A DNA stretch of 44,300 nucleotides from Phycisphaerales bacterium (GTDB lineage: Bacteria > Planctomycetota > Phycisphaerae > Phycisphaerales > UBA1924): the NCBI GenBank assembly GCA_019750095.1, contig JAIEOW010000109.1, forward strand, positions 1 through 44,300. The letters are read 5' to 3'. This document shows, piece by piece, positions 7,228-14,568 of the stretch; within the stretch, counting starts at the first letter, position 1, and each line of letters starts with the position of its first letter. The notes beneath the pieces are model-generated. The model made no database searches, was not told the DNA's origin, and worked only from the letters and a program-made list of their open reading frames with translations. Made by a program: the position numbers and the translations under genes.

Positions 7228-8231
7228 CTCGTTGTGCTGGAGCCGCCCGAGCCCGCCGGAACACGCAGCTTCATCCCGACCTTCAACGATTCCGGATCGC
7301 TCAACGAGCCCTTGTTCGCGTCAACAAGCTCCTGCCAACGCTTGCTCGAGCCCAGCGTCTTCCGTGCCACCGCGCTCAGCGTGTCGCCTTCCTTCACCAC
7401 ATATTCCTTGAAGCTCTTCGTATCCGCATCCGCCACACGCGTCGCCGGCTTGCTCGGCACACCCGTCGGCGTCCCAGTCGGCATCGGCGCGGGTGCCGTG
7501 CTCGGCGCCACATACGGCTTGCCCAGCAGCACATCCTTCGGCGGAATCTGCAGCGTCACACCCACCCGCAGATCATCACCATTCACCCGACCCTTGTTGT
7601 ACTCTCGAACCTTCTCCCACAGCTTCCCCTCGCCATAGTACTTCACCGCGATCCGGTACAGCGTGTCTCCTTCCTTTACCTCATGCCGCTGGATCGGAAT
7701 CGTGACCACCGGCACCACCACCGCAGCGCCCGTCGGTGCCGCCGTCGGCATCCCCGGCACCTGATTTTGCGAAGGCAGCTCGCTCACCGGCGTCTGATCC
7801 ATCTGCGCCAGCGCACCCGTATCCGGCCGACGCGCCGGCATGGCCCCAGTCTGCATCGCACCGAACTGCTCCCCAGCCGGCTTGCCCATCACGATCTCAT
7901 TCTGCGGCACGGGCCGCACGTCCGGCCCGGTCGAGGGCACCGCCTGCGTCCCCGTCGGCAGCGGACCGCCCCCCATGGCGGCGTGGCCAGCCGTCGGCTG
8001 CACAAGCCCCGTCCCGCCCATGCCCGGCAGCGGCATCAGCCCGCCCGTCGGGGCCTCGTCCTTCATCTGCACCCCGGGCACGTTCGCACCCACCAGGCGC
8101 GACGACGTCGGCTGAATGTCCTCAGCCATGTCCTGCTTGCGGGCCTTGGAGAAGTGATCGCTGATCAAAACGCCCAGCACCAGCACGAGCGAAAAGCCAA
8201 CGATCAACGCAAGTTTGTGTTCTCTCGTCAC
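7224..8231 (-). CDS. Membrane-anchored protein with two LysM domains
   Basis: About 335 residues from the GTG at 8231; a TTG at 8294 would add 21 residues of unlikely sequence. VTREHKLALIVGFSLVLVLG is an N-terminal membrane anchor. Residues ~30-170 are a Pro/Gly/Thr-rich linker of low complexity. Two LysM repeats follow: one starting HEVKEGDTLYRIAVKYYG (~180-230) and one starting YVVKEGDTLSAVARKTLG (~275-325). LysM binds the glycan backbone of peptidoglycan. Its position between rsmH and ftsL, with a GTGA overlap onto the latter, suggests that it takes part in division or anchors the divisome to the wall. This gene order is unusual for a dcw cluster. Confidence 0.85.
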   Translation of the reverse strand: MTREHKLALIVGFSLVLVLGVLISDHFSKARKQDMAEDIQPTSSRLVGANVPGVQMKDEAPTGGLMPLPGMGGTGLVQPTAGHAAMGGGPLPTGTQAVPSTGPDVRPVPQNEIVMGKPAGEQFGAMQTGAMPARRPDTGALAQMDQTPVSELPSQNQVPGMPTAAPTGAAVVVPVVTIPIQRHEVKEGDTLYRIAVKYYGEGKLWEKVREYNKGRVNGDDLRVGVTLQIPPKDVLLGKPYVAPSTAPAPMPTGTPTGVPSKPATRVADADTKSFKEYVVKEGDTLSAVARKTLGSSKRWQELVDANKGSLSDPESLKVGMKLRVPAGSGGSSTTR

Positions 8232-8378
8232 GGCGTACGCGTCCCTGCAAATGGCCGAACCGATCGCACGCTCTCCGCGGCGTCCGTGCCGCAAGCGACG
8301 ATCGTTGATTTTCGTTTCAGGATACCAACCTCTCGACCCGCGTTCCCGCCTGATCGAGCCATTTCCACGATTCTTCCC

Positions 8379-8416
8379 GGTACCATCTCTCGGGTACCAC
8401 CATGCTCCGCATGGTG
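8379..8416 (-). other. Tandem hairpins just downstream of rsmH
   Basis: GGTACC occurs twice (8379-8384 and 8393-8398) around an 8-base loop, followed by CACCATGC-TCC-GCATGGTG at 8398-8416, an exact 8-bp stem. They sit directly after the rsmH stop and before the LysM gene. No U-run follows on the minus strand, so they may slow RNA decay or attenuate transcription rather than end it outright. Confidence 0.4.
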
Positions 8417-8423
8417 TCGGTAT

Positions 8424-9467
8424 TCAGCGACCCCCAACCACCCGAATCACCCGCAACTTCGCCGACCGCGACCGCGGGTTCCGCGCAATCTCTTCTTCGC
8501 TCGCCGTCACCGGCTTCCGCGTCACGTGCTCCGCCGTGCCGCTCTCCACCATCGCACTAAACGCCTGCTTCACCGGCCGGTCCTCCAGCGAGTGAAAGCT
8601 GATGATCCCGATCCGCGCTCCCGGCGCAATCACGCTCGCTCGCCCGTCTCGCGCATGCGAAGCCGCCCGCGCGATCGTCTCCAGAAGCCGCTGCAAGCTC
8701 CCAAGCTCGTCGTTCACACAGATCCGCAGAGCCTGAAACGTCTTCGTCGCCGGGTGCAACGCGCTCTGATGCGCCCGCGCCGCGGGCACCGCGGCACGGA
8801 CGATCTCGGCAAGCTGCACCGTCCGCGATATCGGCACGCTCTGACGCTCTTGGACAACTTTCGACGCGATCCGCCGAGCCACCTCCGGCGGCTCTTCCCC
8901 AAGGTCTCGGATCAGCTCCATCAGCTCCCGTTCGGGCATCGTCTGGACCAGCTCCGCCGCCGTGATCGCCGCCCCCGGGTTCAACCGCATATCCAGCGGC
9001 CCATCCCGCATAAAGCTGAACCCCCGCCCCGCATCATCCACCTGCGTAGAGCTAAACCCCAAATCCGCCAGAATGACACCTGCAATCAGAGGCCCGGGCG
9101 CAAGCCCGGGCACCCCAAGCTCTGCGCCTCCCAAAAACTCCGCTCCCTCGGCCGCACCTCCAACCCCCAACCCCTTCAACCGCATTCCCATCTCCCCAAA
9201 CGAAGCATGCACCCCCACAACGGATGGCCCACCCCCAAGTGCCCGCACCCGCGCCGTCGCCGCGGCGAGATTTCCCGCATCCAAATCAAACAAAACCACC
9301 CGCCCCCCAGCCCCGACTTTTTCGCCTAACGCCGCCGCATGCCCCCCAAGCCCCGCCGTGCAGTCCACGACCACGTCGCCGGGCCGCGGGTCGAGAATCT
9401 CAAGAACTTCTCGAAGCAGCACAGGCACGTGCCCGCCGGGCCGAGGTGGGGGGGGTGTTTCAGACAT
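8424..9467 (-). CDS. rsmH: 16S rRNA (cytosine1402-N4)-methyltransferase RsmH (MraW)
   Basis: About 347 residues from the ATG at 9467 (MSETPPPPRPGGHVPVLL); a frame extends 15 codons further upstream. It starts with the family's HVPVLLREVLEIL and the SAM site DCTAGLGGHAAALGEK. LADLGFSSTQVDDAGRGFSF and the C-terminal IISFHSLEDRPVKQAF are signature motifs. It methylates C1402 of 16S rRNA and normally opens the dcw cluster. The unusual part is an insertion of roughly 25 residues before the ILADLGFSS strand, encoded in part by a family A hairpin repeat (9081-9114, translated GVPGLAPGPLIA). The surrounding AEGAEFLGGAE segment also looks added. No mraZ is seen upstream; the next gene belongs to an accessory island. 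Confidence 0.93.
   Translation of the reverse strand: MSETPPPPRPGGHVPVLLREVLEILDPRPGDVVVDCTAGLGGHAAALGEKVGAGGRVVLFDLDAGNLAAATARVRALGGGPSVVGVHASFGEMGMRLKGLGVGGAAEGAEFLGGAELGVPGLAPGPLIAGVILADLGFSSTQVDDAGRGFSFMRDGPLDMRLNPGAAITAAELVQTMPERELMELIRDLGEEPPEVARRIASKVVQERQSVPISRTVQLAEIVRAAVPAARAHQSALHPATKTFQALRICVNDELGSLQRLLETIARAASHARDGRASVIAPGARIGIISFHSLEDRPVKQAFSAMVESGTAEHVTRKPVTASEEEIARNPRSRSAKLRVIRVVGGR
9081..9114 (+). repeat. Dispersed GNRA-hairpin repeat, family A (copy 3, inside rsmH)
   Basis: A 34-base unit with arms GCCCGGGC on both sides of a GCAA loop, preceded by TGCAATCAGAG. It is 33/34 identical to the reverse complement of 2183-2216. It lies in frame within rsmH, antisense to the gene, so the mRNA carries the complementary hairpin. 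Confidence 0.9.
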
Positions 9468-9539
9468 CGGGGCAGAGTAGCCGTGTGGGGCCGAAGTCGG
9501 AGCGGAGTTCATTCAGTCGCGACTGCGACATGATAATGC

Positions 9540-10184
9540 TCAGAAGAACCGCGAGAGTTCTCCACGCTCACGCCGAGCCCAAGCACTGTCTTCTAAACCA
9601 GCCATGCGTGAATTCTTGGGCGGATTGCGCGTTGCCAAATTCTCCAGCTCCGACGGGTATTGGAACATTCGGGCCTTTGGAGAATCGTGGCCTGCTGCCA
9701 GATCAGCCATCGCAGCGGATCGCAAGTCCAGGATCAACTGCCGGCGCTGCACCGCTTCAGGATGTGCCAAAAATACGCAGTCACGGAGCCAGGCTCCCTC
9801 CTTTGTCAATGCTTCAACCGAACCATCCTCGTTGAATCTTAAGTGGGTAGCCAAGGGCTCCTTAATGAGCCTTTCAGGAAGCGACTTGGCTCCCTTTTGC
9901 CGGTTGCATTCGTTGCAGCAGTAGCAGAGATTGTCATAGTTGGTAACTTCGTCAGGCGCATCGTGCTGCGAGCGCATGTGATCGACACCGAAACCGCTAG
10001 CAGCCGAGGTTGCATTTAGATCCCAAGCTTCCCGCGCAAGGCAGTAGACGCAACGGAAATCATACTCGTCACGGAGCCATGGCTTGTAAGAGGAATACTC
10101 CGAGTAACCTGAAGGACCATGTCTCCGGTCATTTGGAGCAAGCGAGCGGTTCAGCTCTGTAAATGGAAACGGTATCGAATGCAC
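9540..10184 (-). CDS. HNH endonuclease family protein
   Basis: About 214 residues from a GTG at 10184, immediately after the stop of the preceding gene; the frame extends further up but overlaps that gene. Residues ~35-115 form a zinc-containing HNH module: FRCVYC, then GVDHMRSQHDAP with the catalytic Asp-His, then NYDNLCYCCNECNRQKG with the Asn and the second Cys pair. This is the common HNH layout (restriction enzymes, toxins, phage and mobile-element nucleases), cutting DNA through one bound metal ion. The C-terminal ~90 residues contain no motif I recognise. It ends a short minus-strand operon of lower GC than its surroundings and may be its effector. Confidence 0.78.
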   Translation of the reverse strand: MHSIPFPFTELNRSLAPNDRRHGPSGYSEYSSYKPWLRDEYDFRCVYCLAREAWDLNATSAASGFGVDHMRSQHDAPDEVTNYDNLCYCCNECNRQKGAKSLPERLIKEPLATHLRFNEDGSVEALTKEGAWLRDCVFLAHPEAVQRRQLILDLRSAAMADLAAGHDSPKARMFQYPSELENLATRNPPKNSRMAGLEDSAWARRERGELSRFF

Positions 10185-10185
10185 G

Positions 10186-10629
10186 CTAGGACTGTAGCAA
10201 CTTTCGCAATAGATCGTTGCCGGCGTGCATACGAGCCCCAAACCTTGCTCCTTCAGAGATCTGGAGAGCATCAAGCTCTCGGGTCTCAGCGGTGCTAAGT
10301 GTCCGGTTAAGGCGCAGGGTGAGCAGTTCGACGCGGCGAGCATTCCGAACAGAGGATTCACGCGCCAAGTTCTCTGCGGTGTTCTCTGCACCATATGTCT
10401 CGGACAGCAGAGTCTGCCTTTGAGCTACGCGAGAAATCGTCGCTGGTAGGTCCGCATCCACATCTATGGCCACAAATGGAGATCGATCCTGGGGACGAGG
10501 CGCTGGAGTCGGACTTGCACTGCTAACCGCGATAACAAATCCTGTCATCAGCACCGAGGAGGATGCCGGTTGCGCCCTACGTCGCTCGCGCGGGAGTGTG
10601 GAGGTTCCTTGATCTTCAAGCTGGAGCAT
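10186..10629 (-). CDS. Small protein of unknown function in the TIGR04255/HNH operon
   Basis: 147 residues if started at the ATG that overlaps the end of the TIGR04255 gene by 14 bases; a second ATG at 10548 gives 120 residues beginning MTGFVIAVSSASPTPAP. From the latter start, the N-terminus looks like a weak signal peptide or short membrane segment followed by a Pro-rich linker. The rest is strongly helical and charged (AENLARESSVRNARRVELLTL, then TAETRELDALQ), suggesting a coiled coil. I recognise no family. It is sandwiched tightly between the TIGR04255 and HNH genes, which points to co-expression. Confidence 0.55.
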   Translation of the reverse strand: MLQLEDQGTSTLPRERRRAQPASSSVLMTGFVIAVSSASPTPAPRPQDRSPFVAIDVDADLPATISRVAQRQTLLSETYGAENTAENLARESSVRNARRVELLTLRLNRTLSTAETRELDALQISEGARFGARMHAGNDLLRKLLQS

Positions 10630-11404
10630 GTGGAGGGTCCATCTTCGTCAGCAGTTGACCGAACGTCCACCAGAACGCATTGTGTGAAATTTCTTTCAGC
10701 TCGTCAAGGCGATTTCCCACGTTGCCGGTTTCTGCAACAAGTGGGTCATAGCAGTCGAGATCGAGCACGGCTTCTCTGAAACTCGGATCCTCAGCCGTTC
10801 CCCACTTGAATGCACTTCGATAAGTCAGCGAGAGATTTTCCCTGATCGCAAAGGAGTGAACGAGCTGTCCTGCCTGTGGCAGCAAAGACTTGTCAAGTCG
10901 TCTCATCGAGAACAAGCTCGGCTCAATCAGATCGAACCAATCCGGCGGTAACGGGAGCTTGGAAGGTTTATCGGTCGCGAATCTGTCGATGTATCGCAGC
11001 CCTATCCGCGTCCTATTCGTGATCTTGTGGAGGTCTACCAGCCGCTTCCAAAGGCGGTCAAACCGATTACGGAACTCCGAGAAATGCTGATATCGCTTAA
11101 GCTCCAGCGCGAGGAATTCTGGAGTAAGTGTTACTGTCCACTCGCCGCTGAGGTCTTCAAACTTCCAAACTGGGGTGAGCGGGATTTCCCGCTCATTGCC
11201 GGAAAGTCGCTGTGGATCGATCGCGTGCAGTGGCGAGGCCCTCGGGTATTCCGCTCGAATCGCAGTCGCAAAGGGCACGTATCCATCGTTGCCATACAGC
11301 TCCGCGAGCGTGGGAAACCGCACTTGGGCCAGAATGAGCTCGATCGGGGGATCGATAAGGCCACGACGTTCGGCGTGCGGAAATGGAGTGTTGATTGGGG
11401 CCAT
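10616..11404 (-). CDS. TIGR04255 family protein (sporadically distributed, function unknown)
   Basis: About 262 residues from the ATG at 11404 (MAPINTPFPHAERRGLIDPP), the usual length of the family; a frame extends 24 codons further. The N-terminal PPIELILAQVRFP motif, a middle region with LTLTPEFLALELKRYQHFSEF and RIGLRYIDRF, and a C-terminal LDLDCYDP...HNAFWWTF segment are the pattern I associate with TIGR04255. The family is scattered among bacteria, often next to unrelated accessory genes, with no established activity. It leads an operon with a small protein and an HNH nuclease. GC is around 50%, against roughly two-thirds in the flanking wall genes. Confidence 0.68.
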   Translation of the reverse strand: MAPINTPFPHAERRGLIDPPIELILAQVRFPTLAELYGNDGYVPFATAIRAEYPRASPLHAIDPQRLSGNEREIPLTPVWKFEDLSGEWTVTLTPEFLALELKRYQHFSEFRNRFDRLWKRLVDLHKITNRTRIGLRYIDRFATDKPSKLPLPPDWFDLIEPSLFSMRRLDKSLLPQAGQLVHSFAIRENLSLTYRSAFKWGTAEDPSFREAVLDLDCYDPLVAETGNVGNRLDELKEISHNAFWWTFGQLLTKMDPPHAPA

Positions 11405-11515
11405 GCCAGTACAGCCATCATACGCGATCCGAGCGGAAGTGGCCGGTAGGCGAGGACACGGTCGTTCTGGAGTCATCGGCTCGCCGTGGTCTACTTGGGG
11501 ATTGAAGTGCCGGGC

Positions 11516-11752
11516 TTAGGCACTTCCCTGTCCTTTCGCATCGGCATAGCTCCTCAGTCGCTCTAGAACACCATCAGAAGCGAGATATCTGGTTCTTTGC
11601 TCGAAAGTTCTCCAAGAGATGTTCCAGGGGTGTCCTCTCACCCCGACCACATCGCGAGATTCATGCGGACGCTTGCACAGTAACCCAGTACCACAGTACC
11701 CAATGGCAAACCCTGTTACGACAAGTAGCCCATGACCGCACAAGAGCAGCAT
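11516..11752 (-). CDS. Possible small membrane protein at the head of the island
   Basis: About 78 residues from the ATG at 11752, preceded by ATAGG; an earlier start at 11788 is possible. GLLVVTGFAIGYCGTGLL is a likely membrane helix, followed by a basic/polar tail with FEQRTRYLASDGVLERLRSYAD. No family recognised. It shares strand and composition with the TIGR04255 operon 110 bases downstream. The open frame is short, so it could be chance. Confidence 0.35.
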   Translation of the reverse strand: MLLLCGHGLLVVTGFAIGYCGTGLLCKRPHESRDVVGVRGHPWNISWRTFEQRTRYLASDGVLERLRSYADAKGQGSA

Positions 11753-11791
11753 GCCTATTTGGCACCCATCTCCCCTTCGCCCGAGCACCCC

Positions 11792-13285
11792 TCACTTCCC
11801 CGCCAAATACCCATCCAGCAACTCCACAATATTCTCGTGCAGTTCCTTCGCCCGAGCATCCGCCCCCGACGGCACCTCGTTCACCAGCACACTGAACGCC
11901 GCTCGCTTGCCCGTCTCCAGGTTGGTCACATAGCCCGACAGCGTCCGCACCTCGCGGATGTATCCGCTCTTGGCCCGCACCTCGCACTTGAGCTTGCTGC
12001 CCTTGAAGCGTCGGCGGAGCGTGCCTTCTTCGCCCGCGAGCGCGAGTGATTTTACGAACTGGTCGCCGCCCGGTGCATCGCTCAGGACTTTCAGCCAGCG
12101 TGCCAGCGTGTTCGCCGACACCTTGTTCCCGCGGCTCAATCCGCTGCCATCCGAGATCACCACCTTCGCCGCGGCATCCGCGCCCAGCTTGTCCTTCAAC
12201 TGCATCCGAATCACCGCCGCGCCCGATCCCCATGTTCCCGGCTGACCCGTCACCGAGTTGCCGCAGAGCTTCAGCAGCGACTCGGCGTACAGATTGTCCG
12301 AGTCCACATTGCACCGCTCCAGAATCACCGGCAATCCCGTGCGCACAACCACCGCCGCCCGCGCTTCCGGGCCGTCCTTTACGGGGTCCTCGGCGTTGGC
12401 CAATCGAACCGAAATGCCTTGATCCGACCCCAATCGCGCTTTGGTCAGCCGATCCGCGAAGTAGCGCCCGAACATCATCGAGGGTTCATTCACCGTCACC
12501 TGCACCGGCTCCACCACCGCGGTGCGCACCGTGCCGTGCAGCTTGAAGGTGAACGACTCTTTCTCGCGCTCCAGCCAGATCTCGGTGTTTCCTTCCTTCA
12601 CCGTCCGCGCCATTCGGCGCACCGTCAGCCAGCTTCCGCTCGGCTCGGTCCGCACCGACGGCTCGCCGCCGGCCTGTCCCGGCGCAACGTACACGTTCAG
12701 CACGTTGGCATGAAAGTTCAGCCCGCTCACCTGCGCGCAATACGCTCGGCTGAGCTGATTCGCCGGCCACTCCGGGTGCACATACTCGCGATCAAAGATG
12801 CGATCATCGATCACCACCTCGCGGATCGCCGTCGGCGAGGTCTTCTTGACCGACTCCACCAGCCGATCGGTGAACTGCTCGATGCTCGTCCGCATGGTTT
12901 CGAGCAGATGCGGATCGCCAAACGCCGGATCGCCCGTGCCGCGCACGATCACGCGGTCGCCGTCGACCATGATCCGGGTCTGCAGCTCGTGGTCCTTGCC
13001 CAGCACCAGAAATGCTGCACCGGTGGTGATCAGCTTCATGTTGCTCGCAGGCATGAGCGCGTCGTCGCCCGATGGCGTGATGTCCACGAGCGTCTGCCCG
13101 CTCTGCACGTCGATGATCGTGACGCCGATCTTCGCGTTGCCCATGCGAGCATTCGCGATCGCCGCCTGCACACGCCGTTCCAGCGATTGAGCCAGCGCCG
13201 CCGGCGCGAGCATTAACGCACATGCGAGCGCGACCACAACCATCATCCGCGCTCGAACGCTTCCGCAGGCATCCATATCCCGCAT
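11792..13285 (-). CDS. dacB: D-alanyl-D-alanine carboxypeptidase/endopeptidase PBP4 (DacB)
   Basis: 497 residues, the ATG at 13285 preceded by AGGAG seven bases away. VVVALACALMLAPAALAQS is a signal peptide. The class C PBP motifs are PASNMK (Ser81, Lys84), SDN (329-331) and KSG (439-441), with the ~240-residue insertion between the first two that is typical of PBP4. The periplasmic enzyme trims D-Ala from stem peptides and cuts peptide crosslinks. A GSG motif (VISDGSGLSRGN) after the SDN region is also typical. It lies between the accessory island and the skew switch point, and is probably transcribed alone. Confidence 0.92.
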   Translation of the reverse strand: MRDMDACGSVRARMMVVVALACALMLAPAALAQSLERRVQAAIANARMGNAKIGVTIIDVQSGQTLVDITPSGDDALMPASNMKLITTGAAFLVLGKDHELQTRIMVDGDRVIVRGTGDPAFGDPHLLETMRTSIEQFTDRLVESVKKTSPTAIREVVIDDRIFDREYVHPEWPANQLSRAYCAQVSGLNFHANVLNVYVAPGQAGGEPSVRTEPSGSWLTVRRMARTVKEGNTEIWLEREKESFTFKLHGTVRTAVVEPVQVTVNEPSMMFGRYFADRLTKARLGSDQGISVRLANAEDPVKDGPEARAAVVVRTGLPVILERCNVDSDNLYAESLLKLCGNSVTGQPGTWGSGAAVIRMQLKDKLGADAAAKVVISDGSGLSRGNKVSANTLARWLKVLSDAPGGDQFVKSLALAGEEGTLRRRFKGSKLKCEVRAKSGYIREVRTLSGYVTNLETGKRAAFSVLVNEVPSGADARAKELHENIVELLDGYLAGK

Positions 13286-13385
13286 CGACCAACTCCTCGC
13301 GGCCTCATGCCGCGCTGCGTGTGAAAAATCTGGGCCAACCCTATCGGCGTTCCGACGGCTTCGCTCTTCACCAGTTGCCCGACGA

Positions 13386-13862
13386 TTACGCGGTCACCGT
13401 CTCGATGGACGCCGTCACCATCTTGTGCTTCCGCACGACGAGTTCCAGTACCTCATCCAGAGCCCCACGCGTCGGCACATCCCACGTCGGCCACCACACG
13501 CCGGCCACCGACCGGGCATGAACCACCCCGTCGCGGATCGACTTCTTCAGCCGCTTCATCGGCAGCTTCTCGATCTGCTCCTGGTTCAGCGGCACGCACA
13601 TCTGCACACGCTGCGGATCCGGCACGAGATACGCAAGTGCCCGCTCCGTCGGCACCTCCGCCATCGTGTACACCAGCGTCCAGCGCCAAGGCACACCCTG
13701 CCAAGACACGCTCTCGCTCACGCCTTCCAGCCGCTTCAGCTCCTCGCGAGCGTCGTCAAAGACGCTCTGCAACGGCTTATTCAGCCCGCCACGCAACTGC
13801 GCGACCTCGGGCATGCGGAACTTGTCATTCCACGCACACTTGAGCGAACTGCCCCAAGCCAT
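13386..13862 (-). CDS. Conserved hypothetical protein
   Basis: 158 residues from ATG 13862, with AGGG upstream. It appears to be a small soluble alpha/beta domain: an N-terminal helix-rich part (LNKPLQSVFDDAREELKRLEG), then WRWTLVYTM and YLVPDPQRVQMCVPLN as strands, ending with WWPTWDVPTRGALDEVLELVVRKH. The arrangement is reminiscent of DUF3788-type proteins, but I cannot confirm this. There is no signal peptide and no membrane helix. It is divergent from the response regulator at 14022. Confidence 0.6.
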   Translation of the reverse strand: MAWGSSLKCAWNDKFRMPEVAQLRGGLNKPLQSVFDDAREELKRLEGVSESVSWQGVPWRWTLVYTMAEVPTERALAYLVPDPQRVQMCVPLNQEQIEKLPMKRLKKSIRDGVVHARSVAGVWWPTWDVPTRGALDEVLELVVRKHKMVTASIETVTA

Positions 13863-14021
13863 GATTGATCAACCCTTGCCCGCACCCGCCTCTTGGCCAA
13901 TGGTGCGCAAAGAAAACACACCCGTTCAGCGCCACATCATCGGCGTCACGGCCGACCCGTTCCGCGTGTACGATACGCCCACGCCGCACACTGAGCCACC
14001 ATCTCAGAGCGACCCCACCTT

Positions 14022-14489
14022 ATGGCTGACCCAACTCCACTTGCACCCGTCGATTCCACTCAGGGCTCTTCGATCCTCGTGGTCGATGACAACCTGCAGA
14101 ATCTCGAACTCCTCCAGGCCTATCTCGAAGACCTGAACGCCGAGATCCGCGTCGCCCACGACGGCGTCGAAGCCGTGGCGGCCGTGGAGTCCAAACAGCC
14201 CGACATCATCCTGCTCGACGTCATGATGCCTCGAATGTCTGGGTATCAGGTGTGTGTGAAGCTTAAGGGAAATCCCGATACTCGGGATATCCCGATCATC
14301 ATGGTGACGGCGTTGAATGAAATCGCCGATGTTGAACGAGCCGTTGATTCGGGGGCAAACGACTTTTTGACCAAACCGGTCAATAAGCTCGAACTGGTCA
14401 CGCGCGTCAAATCCTTGCTGAGCTTTCGGCACCTCAAGCGGCAACACGATCGGATTCTGGAACAGGTTCGGCGTATGCAGAAGCCCTAG
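14022..14489 (+). CDS. Single-domain response regulator (CheY-like receiver)
   Basis: 155 residues; nearly all is one receiver domain after a 15-residue tail. SILVVDDNLQNLELL carries the acidic pair, IILLDVMMPRMSGYQ the phospho-acceptor Asp (~residue 67), IIMVTA the conserved Thr, and DFLTKPV the Lys-Pro. There is no output domain: the ~35 residues after the receiver (ELVTRVKSLLSFRHLKRQHDRI) are a helix as in receivers that act through protein contacts. No histidine kinase is nearby, so it is an orphan regulator. Confidence 0.92.
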   Translation: MADPTPLAPVDSTQGSSILVVDDNLQNLELLQAYLEDLNAEIRVAHDGVEAVAAVESKQPDIILLDVMMPRMSGYQVCVKLKGNPDTRDIPIIMVTALNEIADVERAVDSGANDFLTKPVNKLELVTRVKSLLSFRHLKRQHDRILEQVRRMQKP

Positions 14490-14537
14490 GATTCATCCAT
14501 TCATCCGGATATATGGCTGGACGATAGGTCGTCGGTC

Positions 14538-14560
14538 GGTATCCCTTTTCAGTCGATACC
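14538..14560 (+). other. Hairpin between response regulator and metF
   Basis: GGTATC (14538-14543) and GATACC (14555-14560) form a 6-bp stem around an 11-base loop containing TTTT. It sits eight bases before the metF start and could reduce translation initiation there. No aptamer motif was recognised. Confidence 0.3.
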
Positions 14561-14568
14561 CGGCACAC

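Noticed and set aside
7014-9329. Long open frame on the + strand opposite the LysM, ftsL-like and rsmH genes
   Set aside because: It is Arg/His/Pro-rich with no domain, and antisense to genes with clear motifs. This is a by-product of high GC. The same holds for the long frames at 30036-32339, 32589-34838 and 36902-39475.
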